From Aedes albopictus (lineage: Eukaryota; Arthropoda; Insecta; Diptera; Culicidae), in contig NC_085137.1 of NCBI RefSeq assembly GCF_035046485.1, positions 251,013,233 through 251,077,232 on the forward strand: a stretch of DNA of 64,000 nucleotides, given 5' to 3'. Position 1 is the stretch's first letter, and each line of letters begins with the position of its first letter. The notes beneath the pieces were generated by a model. The model was not told where the DNA came from and made no database searches. It saw only the letters and a list, made by a program, of their open reading frames with translations. The position numbers and the translations under genes are program-made. Positions 55,016 to 64,000 of this stretch are shown here, piece by piece.

Positions 55016-55949
55016 CGTGGAATTCCTCTACTTTGTCTTCGGCACATGAATAACTAATTCGATTCGCCTGGTGAATCTTTAGTCGGATGTACGTTTCCGC
55101 TATCGCACAATGGTAGGAAAAAGATAAAGTTCGGCCAAAACTCTTTTTATGTGTTTATCCGAAGTTATAGGTTGTCTAGATATGTTATATAGTATTTTTA
55201 GTGTTTCAAAAGGGGTATTCAAAAATTACGTAACTTCAATAATTTAAAAATCTGTATAAGTCAGTAAACTACACATTTTTTGAGTTTTTTGTTAGAAAAT
55301 CAATTTGAATTGAATTGAATGATAAACTTTCGATCAAATCCAATCAAGTTTGTTCAAAACGTGTAAGAAATGTGAGAAGATAAATTTTATTTCAGTCAAA
55401 AATGGAAAAAATACGTAAAATATATGAAAAAACATAAATTTTTTAAACAGCTCTAATTTGAAAACCAGCAAATTTCTGCAAAATATTTAAACGTTTTTAT
55501 GCAGCCCTAGGCTTGATTTTTAAGATGTACTATTCGAAATTGCGGCGACACGTGACGACACGAACCGTTTTTTAACTTAAAAATTACTAAAATTCCTAAG
55601 GTATAATATATGAGAATTTGAAATGTTTTGTCACATATTAATTTTGCACCATACATGCATTCGAACTGTCAAACAACAAGCTTTCATATGCTGGATAACA
55701 TAAAACACGTATTACATTCTCAAAATATTAATATTTTACTTTTTTCGAGTGGTTCATTTTTCAAATTTGTGACATAGGCCACTTTGGCAGTGAAAATGTC
55801 GTTGAAATATAAAAGCCGGCATGCTTTAAATTAAGAATCATAAAACTACAATACATTAACTTTGTTATAAGATAAAATAAAGTTTAAAAATATCAAATTC
55901 GTTTTTTGGTAGTTTTGGCCGCTCCTTTCTATGGAGCCCGACCAATGTG
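55016..55949. other. No gene recognised
   Basis: AT-rich sequence without domain, array or clear TIR. Confidence 0.4.
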
Positions 55950-56845
55950 TATCGTCTCAAATTTGCGAGCTATAATATCAATATCATCAGCGAAACCAAG
56001 CAACTGAACGGACTTCGTGAAAATCGTTCCACTCGTGTTTATTCCCGCTCACCTTATTACACCCTCTGGAGCAATGTGAAACAGTAAGCCCGAAAGACCA
56101 TTGCCGTAACCCTCTGCGAGATTCGAAGGAACATGAGAGTGTCCTATGATACTTGAACTACGCACATCACTCGATCCATCGTCGCCTTGATCAATCGTTT
56201 CAGTTTATCTGGGAATCCGTATTCGTTCATAATCTGCCATAGCTGTTCTCGATCGATTGTATCATACGCCGATTTAAAATCGATGAACAAGTGATGTGTG
56301 GGCACGTTGAATTCACGGCATTTCTGCAACCTGGCGGATAGTGAACATCTGGTCCGTTGTAGCGCGTTCACTCATGAATCCAGCCTGATATTGCTCCACG
56401 AACTCACTTGCAATCGGTGATAGATGGCGGCATAAAATTTGAGAGAGTACCTACCTTGTAGGCAGCGCTCAGTAGTGTGATCGCGCGATAGTTCCCGCAA
56501 TCCAACTTATCGCCCTTTATGTAGATGGGACACACGATATCTTCCATCCACTTCTCCGATAATAAATACTTCCTCCTCCCAAATCTTGGTAATGACCCAG
56601 TGTAGTGCTCTCACCAGTGCTTCTCCACCGTATTTTTGAAACTCGCTTGGTATTTGATCTATTTCAGCGGCTTTGCTGTTTTCAACCGGTCAACCACCTC
56701 TTCGATCTCTTGGAGGTTAAGGGCCGGAAGTCTTTCGTTTCCCTCACGTACTTCAAGATCTGTTACCACGCCACCTTCAGTGCTTACAACGTCGCCATTG
56801 AGATCATCATCGTAATGCTGACGCCACCTCTCGATCACCTCAAGA
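55950..56845 (-). pseudogene. RTE-clade RT scrap
   Basis: Minus strand: EVIERWRQHYDDDLNGDV and LNLQEIEEVVDRLKTAK (RT start), then LFIDFKSAYDTIDREQLW with FPDKLKRLIKATMDRV. Frames are broken. It lacks the catalytic FADD block in clean form, which would lie near 55970-56000. It is fused at about 56845 to an R1 scrap. Confidence 0.8.
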
Positions 56846-57530
56846 ACCTCTGTGAAAACTCCCTCGTCCAGGCATATTTGCATAGAAGATATTAAGATCC
56901 CCGGAGCCTTTGCATTACATAGCTCATTTTAAGGCCTGGTTAGGAACTCTGTCCGGACCGGAGGCCTTACCTACGCCAAGAGATTTTGCTATCCACGCAA
57001 GTTCCTCATCGGTGGCCCTCCCCTCATCGCCTGTCCCAGTTAACGCGGTCCTATGAAAGGGGTAAATGACTAGGATCATGACGCGAAAAAGCCCCTCGAT
57101 GATCCCCTCCAACATCTCTGGAGATTACTCTGCGCATTTCTATCGTGCACTTGCCTAGGCATGGTCGCATCGCACGCACGCAAGAGCATCGCTACCAGCT
57201 CATCATCGCTTAAACCAATTAGGTTTCGCTCTAGGCGGAGCACATCCCTAAATACCCCTTCATCGAAGTATGATTTCTTCCACCTACAAGGGCTTGACCG
57301 TGGCCTATACGTTTCTTCCTCTACGCGCTGCCTGCTGTTCTTGTAGTCGATACTGTAACGAACCTCCAGGTGATCGATGTGAGTGTAGTGATCGTCTACT
57401 GTCCAGTTCGACCTACTTGTTAGGCCAGGACTACAAAAAAAAAGTGTCGATCAGCTTCGCACTGTTCCGACCAAAGGTACCGACATTAGCCAGGTCGACA
57501 CCTAGCAAGGCCAGTGTAGGATTTTGGGCG
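56846..57530 (-). pseudogene. R1-clade ORF2 scrap
   Basis: Minus strand: SLGVGKASGPDRVPN, LEGIIEGLFR and CLDEGVF, plus endonuclease traces near 57400-57530, aligning to the R1 ORF2 at about 22310-23180 with an internal deletion. Many frameshifts. Confidence 0.8.
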
Positions 57531-57555
57531 TTTTGATCGCAACGCAACCCATTAA

Positions 57556-57756
57556 GGTGAATATATAACGAAGCCACACTTCGAATTTTCAAAAGCACAA
57601 ATCTGAAGAACCGAGGGTTTGTTTGCGCTGAAAAGTTGATCGATTTGTCACCACCAGCGAATCACCAATCGATCAACTTTTCAGCGCAATCCGTCTTTTG
57701 GTTCCTCAGATTTGTGCTCTTGAAAATTTGAGGTGTGGCTTCGTTATATATTCACC
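57556..57756. mobile_element. 201-bp palindromic MITE, TTAA-flanked
   Basis: Ends GGTGAATATATAACGAAG and complement, with TTAA at 57552-57555 and 57757-57760. Inverted arms extend nearly to the centre (CAAATCTGA, TTGATCGATT). TTAA duplication suggests piggyBac- or Kolobok-type mobilisation. Confidence 0.85.
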
Positions 57757-57809
57757 TTAAGCATGGAAATATGTTTTTTGAGCAATCAAACGGTAAATTG
57801 GCCAATTAA

Positions 57810-58399
57810 CCCTCTAATACCCAACCCCGCCTTTAGACGGGGTATAGTTTGAGCATTTTTGTAATTTTTGTTTCGTGGACAATCAAAATTTTTATATTTT
57901 TTGGTGATATTTAGGACTGTTTTGTATATCTTAAAATGGTTTTTGGTGTCTTCTAAAGCGTGTTTACATTTTTCTAAAATCATTGAAAAATTGATGTTTT
58001 AGTCACCTTTAAGAAAACATTGATTTAGTATTGAATCGCTAAAATTAACATATTCTAGGTTTTTCCCAAATCATTCTATCATAGTAGAATAGTTTAAGGG
58101 AGTCGAATACACTCTAAAATTACTTTCCTTAACATTACACGAAAAATAAAACTTTCATTGAAAAAAATTTAAAATAAAATTATTTCAACAATAATCCTAA
58201 AATCTCAAAATGTTTTCGTCTCAAAAAATCCGTATCCCAAAGAGGCTTCTAGGAATGTTCAAAAATAAAAATTAGAAAAATCAAAAACCGAAAATCACAA
58301 AATCGAGAATCAAAAAGAATCATCTTCCAAACATGTTTAAATCGATTTTAGATGAACAATGATATTTAGATCAAAATCAAAAATTTGGGTATTAGAGGG
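57810..58399. mobile_element. 590-bp piggyBac-like MITE
   Basis: TIR CCCTCTAATACCCAA and its complement TTGGGTATTAGAGGG, flanked by TTAA (57806-57809, 58400-58403). A CCC start and TTAA duplication are the piggyBac signature. The interior is AT-rich with no transposase. Confidence 0.88.
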
Positions 58400-58489
58400 T
58401 TAATATCTAAATCAACGACTCATGCTAAATATTTTATTTAACCAACTCAAATTTGAGAGATTCCTTAATATTAGTGAGTAAACTTGCAT

Positions 58490-58620
58490 GCATCTTTTGG
58501 AGGGTGATTTGTATGGGAAATACCGTACCTAACATAAATCGCTTAAAACTATCAAACTCGATTTATGTTAGGTACGATATTTCCCATACAAGTCACCCTC
58601 CAAAAGTTGCATGCAAGTTT
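58490..58620. mobile_element. 131-bp palindromic MITE/hairpin
   Basis: Arms AACTTGCATGCATCTTTTGG ... GATTTGTATGGGAAATACCG and their near-perfect complement are separated by about 15 bp. Confidence 0.85.
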
Positions 58621-58668
58621 TCATACTAACATCATTCATACATTTATTTAGTATTAGGTACATCAAAT

Positions 58669-61600
58669 TCAAGATAAAACTGAATCAACAATATTTCTCC
58701 ATAATACACGGTTCGTGGCTGCCGCTCTCCATCCTCGGTCGCGCCCGATGCTCGCCAAGTCACACTCCATCTGGTCCGCCCATCGTGCTCTCTGCGCTCC
58801 ACGCCTTCTTGTGCCAACCGGATCAGTTGAAAACACCAGCTTTGCAGGGTTGATGTCCGACATTCTTGCAACATGCCCTGCCCACCGTATCCTTCCGGCT
58901 TTGGCCACTTTCTGGATGCTGGGTTCGCCGTAAAGTGCAGCGAGCTCGTGGTTCATTCTTCTCCGCCACACACCGTTCTTCTGCACACCGCCGAAGATCG
59001 TCCTTAGCACGCGTCGCTCGAAAATTCCGAGTGCTTGCAGGTCCTCCTCGAGCATGGTCCACGTCTCGTGCCCGTAGAGGATTACCGGTCTTATTAGCGT
59101 TTTGTACATAGTGCATTTGGTGCGTGGGTGAATCTTTTTCGTCGGGCCGACTTCCGCTGATGATGCGCCTCCGAATTTCTCGGCTCACGTTGTTGTCAGC
59201 CGTCAGTAAGGATCCGAGGTAGAAGAATTCCTCCACCACCTCGAAAGTATCCCCGTCTATCGTAACATTACTACCCAGACGGATCCGGTCGTGTTCGGTT
59301 CCGCCTTACAGCGTGTACTTTGTTTTTGAGGCATTCACCACCAGTCCGACCGTTGCTGCTTCGCGTTTCAGGCGGGTGTACAGCTCTGCCACCGTTTCAA
59401 ATGTTCTGGCAATAATGTCCATGTCGTCCGCAAAGCACACAAATTGTCCGGATTTTGTGAAAACCGTTCCCCGGCTGTTGAGCCCGGCTCGTCGCATCAC
59501 ACCTTCCAGAGCGATGTTGAAGAGTAGGCATGAGAGTCCATCACCTTGTCGCAGTCCCCGGCGAGATTCGAATGAACTAGATAGTTCACCCGAAACCCTT
59601 ACGCAGTTTTGCACACCGTCCATCGTTGCTTCAATCTGTCTAGTCAGCTTCCCACGAAAGCCGTTTTCGTCCATGATTCTCCATAGCTCTGCGCGGTCGA
59701 TACTGTCGTATGCCGCTTTGAAGTCGATGAACAGGTGATGCGTTGGGACCTGGTATTCACGGCATTTCTGGAGGATTTGCCGTACGGTCCGTTGTCGACC
59801 GGCCGTCGATGAAGCCGGCTTGATAACTTCCTACGAACTCATTTGTTTTAGGTGACAGACGACGGAAGATGATCTGGGATAGCACTTTGTAGGCAGCATT
59901 CAAAATAGTGATCGCCCTGAAGTTCTCACATTCCAAATGGTCGCCTTTCTTGTGAATGGGGCAGATTACCTCTTCCTTCCACTCCTCCGGTAGCCGATGC
60001 AGACATGTGGCCAACATAGTCATTTCCTCCGCTGCCTTGGTCCTCCGTGCCTACATTCTCTTCGCCATTCAGGTGCTCGTCGAAGTGCTGCTTCCACCTT
60101 TCGATCACCTCACGTTTGTCCGTCAGGAGGCTCCCGTCCTTATCCCTGCAGATTTCGGCTTGCGCCACGCAGCCTTTGCGGGATGCGTTAAGCTCAAGGG
60201 GGTGTCGCTGAGCACATCTTTATATGTGCCAATTATTTTCAGTGTGCCAACGGGTATTGAATTGTGCCTCAGTGTGCCCCGAAGTGCCACTGCTTGATGA
60301 TTAAGATTTTGCTTGGCAACTACCAAGACAACCAACTGTTTGTTTTCATTTTGCAGGTCAAATGCACATGGTTGCCTAGTCTTTTCACCCAAACTCAAGT
60401 GTCAAAATTGTGCCTCAGAGTGCCTCGGTGTGCCACACAGCGTATAAGACGGTGTGCTTGGCATTTTTTGGCACAATGTTCCAAGCGACTTGCCCCTTGG
60501 TTGAGCTTCTGGTAGAACTTGCGTGTTTCCTGTGAACGGCACAGCAGTTCCATTTCCTCGCACTCCGCTTCTTCCAGGCGGCGCTTTTTCTCCCGGAAGA
60601 GACGGGTCTGCTGCTTCCGCTTCTGTCTGTATCGCTCCACTTCTGTCGGGTTCCATGCTGCAGCATTACCGCCCGCGCTGAATCCTCCTCCTCCAGAACC
60701 GCTCTGCATTCCTCGTCGAACCAATCGTTTCGTCGACTCCGTTCTACGTACCCGATAGTGCTCTCGGCTGCGTTGTTGTTGGCTGCTTTGACTGTATTCC
60801 AGCAGTCCTCTAGAGGGGGCAAATCGAGCACACCCTCGTCCGGCAACGCTGCCTCGAGATTCTACGCGTATGCGGTGGCGACATCCAATTGCTTCAGTCG
60901 CTCTAGATCGTACCAGGGCGGCCACCGGTAATGTACGTTGTTAATAACGGAGAGTTTTGGGCGCAGTTTAACCATCACTATGTAGTGATCAGAGTCGATA
61001 TTAGTGCCACGATAGGTCCTGACGTCGATAATGTCGGAGAAGTGCCGTACATCAATCAGAACGTGGTCGATTTGCGATTCCGTTTGTTGTGGTGATCTCC
61101 AGGTGTAACGATACGGGAGGCTGTGCTGGAAGAGGCGAAATCGATGAGGCGTAGACCATTTTCGTTCGTCTGCTGGTGGGCGCTGAACTTTCCAATCGTC
61201 GGTCTGAATTCCTCCTCCTGGCCTACCTGAGCGTTTAGATCCCCTATGATGATCTTGTCATCATTGTTTGGGCAGCGGTCGTACTCGCGTTCGAGCTACG
61301 CGTAAAATGCGTCTTTGTTATCATCAGTGCTTCCGGAGTGAGGGCTGTGCACGTTTATTATGCTAATGTTGAAGAATCGGCCCTTGATCCTCAACCTACA
61401 CATTCTTTCGTCGATCGGCCACCAACCGATCACGCGCCTGTGCATGTCGCCCATCACTATAAAATTTGTTCCCAGCTCACGTTTGTTGCCGCAGCTCTGG
61501 TAGATAGTATGATTACCTCTAAACGTTCGCACCATAGATCCTGTCCAACACACCTCCTGCAGCGCTACGATTCCGATCCCGCGGTCCTTCAGTATATCGG

Positions 61601-61800
61601 CGAGTATGCGGGTGCTCCCGATGAAGTTGAGAGATCTGCAGTTCCACGTACCGAGCTTCCAATCGCAAGTCCCTTTTCGTCGCTGTGGTCGTCGCCATTG
61701 GTATCGGTTCGCATTCTTCTCTTGTTGATTTTCCGGTGCTAGTCTTTTTTACGGCTGGCTCGCAGGGCCTGACACCAACCCACTAACCCAGGGAGCTGGG
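58669..61800 (-). pseudogene. RTE-clade (JAM-like) non-LTR element, decayed
   Basis: Minus strand, from 5' to 3': APE-type endonuclease with GTNFIVMGDMHRRVIGWWP, MCRLRIKGRFFNISIINVHS and DDNKDAFYA (61296-61553); a middle region (60415-60925); RT start with SLLTDKREVIERWKQHFDEH and WKEEVICPIHKKGDHLECEN (59757-60168); RT palm with GLRQGDGLSCLLFNIALEG and catalytic VCFADDMDII (59306-59674); C terminus with YKTLIRPVILYGHETWTM, RRMNHELAALYGEP and IRWAGHVARMSDINPAKL (58669-59109). Several frameshifts, and one MITE insertion at 60194-60503. RTE-clade assignment comes from this domain pattern; no second ORF was seen. Confidence 0.88.
60194..60503. mobile_element. About 310-bp TIR element inserted in the RTE
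   Basis: It separates RKFYQKLNQ from the ASRKGCVAQAEIC continuation of the RTE frame. Ends CTCAAGGGGGTGTCGCT and (complement) CAAGGGGCAAGTCGCTT are similar. Inside, GTGCCTCAGTGTGCC and related GTGTGCC motifs repeat at both ends. Boundaries are approximate. Confidence 0.7.
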
Positions 61801-61894
61801 CTTACCTTCCCGGAAGCTACGGGTTCTGCATTGGCATTTCCTCCAACTACAGTACTAAATAGCTAGGCTCGAGCGCCAGTCTTCGCCGGGGGTG

Positions 61895-62345
61895 GTGTTT
61901 TTAATGGGCGCCCAGGAGATAATATTTTACCTGAGCTTCCACCCCCAAGTCGTGCATTCTATTTCGCCCGATTACTGGTCTGTACATTTTTTCTTTTCCT
62001 ACCTGCGCGTTGATGTCGCCGACAACTACTTTCACGTCACGCGGCGAGCAACCACTGCAGTGCACTGTACTGCGTGTAGAACGCTTCTTTCTCGTCATCA
62101 GGTCACCCTTCGTGTGGGCAGTGGACGTTGATGATGCTGTAGTTGAAGAAACGGCCCTTAACTCTCAACATCTACATTTCGTACATCTTTGAATTTTTCG
62201 GCTGTCACCCGATCACACGTTGTCGCATTTTGCCCAACACTACAAATCCAGTTCCCAGTTCATTGGTGGTGCCACAGCTTTATTAGAAGGTAGCCACTCG
62301 ATGCCCGCTTTTCCACACTTTCTATTAAGTGCAAAGCTGTTCAAC
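61895..62345 (-). pseudogene. Second RTE-clade endonuclease scrap
   Basis: Minus strand traces VVGDINAQVGKEKMYRPVIG and an LRVKGRFFNYSIINVH-type stretch (near 62110-62175) duplicate the endonuclease region of the adjacent RTE element. This is therefore an independent, 3'-truncated or rearranged copy beside it. Confidence 0.75.
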
Positions 62346-64000
62346 ATCAACTGCAGGTATCTCTTTTATTTTTTATTTACGATCCGAATCTACCGTTGGT
62401 ATCATAATTGAACTTTGCTGAACGGACTTGTCGCTACTTCGGTGTGGAGTTATTTGACTGAAGTATGTTGTTAGAAGACCGGTAGCTCATGAATTAAGGA
62501 TAAGGTTGGAAAAATCGTATTTCCTATTTTGTAGGCTGTCAAACAAAATATGACAGACCCCATATATTCATGAAATTATGAAGATCCCGTGCCAAATACT
62601 CAACTCTACTAAACTCATTGCTACATTTATCAGTAAAATTTATTCCACTCTAAGCGCATCATTTACGGGAAGCATCAGAACACCTGTGCAAAGGTCCGCT
62701 CTCTACTTAAAATATACATAAATTATTGCCATTGTCTGGGTTGCTTACAAAGTCAAGATGGAAGAGGCAAAACAAGGAGCCCTGGGAAAACAGCAAATCC
62801 TACAAGCTTTTCCCTTCGAAGCGGGAAACTCATATTTGGTGGCAGCACACCCACCATTGGATCGGGAGAAAAAAATACACGATGAAGCAACTCCTGAAGA
62901 GACCAGCAATAAGGCAAGGCGAAGTACTGCCACATCGGGTTGGATGTTCGGCCCATCCGCAAATACTACAATGCAAAAACCCTTAACTTTTTTATTTTTC
63001 CTCCCGAAGCTTTTTCCCTGTTTGCAGTTGATGGTGTTCCGACCAAGACAATACCATCGTGTCGTAGTTTCCCAGTCAGTGTCCTGGGCGCAAAGTTATT
63101 CCACCCTAGAAGGGTGAAACGCAAGCAAGCAGGCAGCAAGAGACAGGTCGTAGGCAGGCACGGCTATATGTTCCAGTCCAGAGTTGGCACGTGTCTGTGG
63201 TTCGCGTCTGTTGCGCGCCGCTTCATTTTAATAAAATGTACACACCGAGCGAGAGAGTCTTAATAAAATGGATATTATTGAGTTCTTTCTGTTCCACCGA
63301 GCGCACCTGTCACCTCCCATTTATTATAATGTGGCCGATTTATCTGCCTGATGCTGCTTGCGGAAGCAACAATAGTCGCTAGGGATTATCCTGGGAATAT
63401 GGAATGGATAGCCACGAGTGCAACTAGCTACAGTTAAGGTACTATGCATGATAAGTTTCCTTGCTTTCTCCTTGATTAGCTTCAGTTAATAACTATTAAG
63501 CATGATTGTAGGAACTGTTATAGCAAGAATGCTTTACTAGAGAAACGATAATCCTCTAAGAAAATGATGACATGCTTGCGTATGAAATCAAGCCCCACGA
63601 GTGTCCTGTAGCAAATGGATAATGAGTAAAGTATGATTTAGTGAACCGGTACCAACTCGTGGTACGAATTATGCAAATAAGGCAATGGTTAAATTATCCT
63701 ATTACGGCCGGATTATAACATAATCATGATAAACATCTGATATTTTTTCTGGAGTATCTCAAGACCAAAAGAATGTACATCTACACGCAAAACAAGAAAA
63801 GCTACCAAAAATTGAGATATGCCTTTTCTACCAATTTATGTATTAAAAACGTACAGAAAATGTGATAAATCATAATCCATTCGTTGTATTAAGATGCGCT
63901 ACACGGTTCCATAGCTTCCATACCACTACATTCAAACACCTCCATTGAAACCCGAGAAGTTGAACCGGGTTGCGTCTAAAAATAACTTTCGCTTCGCTGC
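62346..64000. other. No gene recognised
   Basis: Open frames near 62758-63263 overlap in several frames and show no domain. The stretch 62740-63380 is more GC-rich than its surroundings and could be unrecognised unique sequence. 63380-64000 is AT-rich. Confidence 0.4.

Noticed and set aside
62758..63263. Overlapping open frames as a host gene
   Set aside because: Three frames are open at once without a domain, splice pattern or codon bias that I can see.

Overview
This is eukaryotic DNA that looks like an intergenic or intronic, transposon-saturated stretch of a culicine (Aedes-like) mosquito chromosome. The species call is an inference from repeat content: R1, RTE and CR1 type non-LTR elements, a BEL/Pao LTR element, many TA- and TTAA-flanked MITEs, and AT-rich unique DNA. 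No conserved single-copy housekeeping gene, rRNA or tRNA was recognised. Almost every long open frame belongs to a transposable element.

Layout. 1149-2187: two exons of a frameshifted THAP-domain gene with a tandemly repeated acidic exon. 2753-8708: MITEs, an apparently intact CR1-like retrotransposon (4050-7975) and two foldback elements. 8935-9245: RTE scrap. 9498-13960 and 14815-15310: a 23-bp-unit satellite, interrupted by unique DNA and the 5' end of a probable gypsy element. 15549-29500: a multi-exon, decayed transposase-like gene whose exons still splice in frame; its long exon is broken by four separately dated insertions. The largest of these is a nest: a TA-flanked element holding a second TA-flanked element, holding an R1 retrotransposon, holding a 784-bp MITE. 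30100-34330: a TIR element with a TAATCA array and a 1.1-kb foldback, then a roughly 127-bp tandem satellite split by a TTA-flanked MITE. 35108-42821: a complete minus-strand BEL/Pao element with LTRs identical by eye. 43368-50300: a foldback, an inverted pair of the same 0.8-kb MITE around a decayed second copy of one exon of the transposase-like gene, an RTE scrap, and a P-element-like exon. 51295-62345: R1/RTE chimeric scraps, a 2.9-kb long-TIR element, piggyBac-like MITEs and a decayed RTE element.

How it fits together. Target-site duplications and restored reading frames give a relative insertion history. The transposase-like gene came first and was spliced. It was then hit by a 52-bp LINE tail, a 976-bp TA element and the outer TA element. 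The inner TA element, the R1 element and the 784-bp MITE followed in that order. The BEL element is probably the youngest large insertion. The most interesting unexplained items are the decayed THAP/DGD-type transposase gene with its relatives, a family of TA-flanked MITEs with related ends and a conserved hairpin-like core motif, and a BEL coding frame open for 6.6 kb except for two stop codons.
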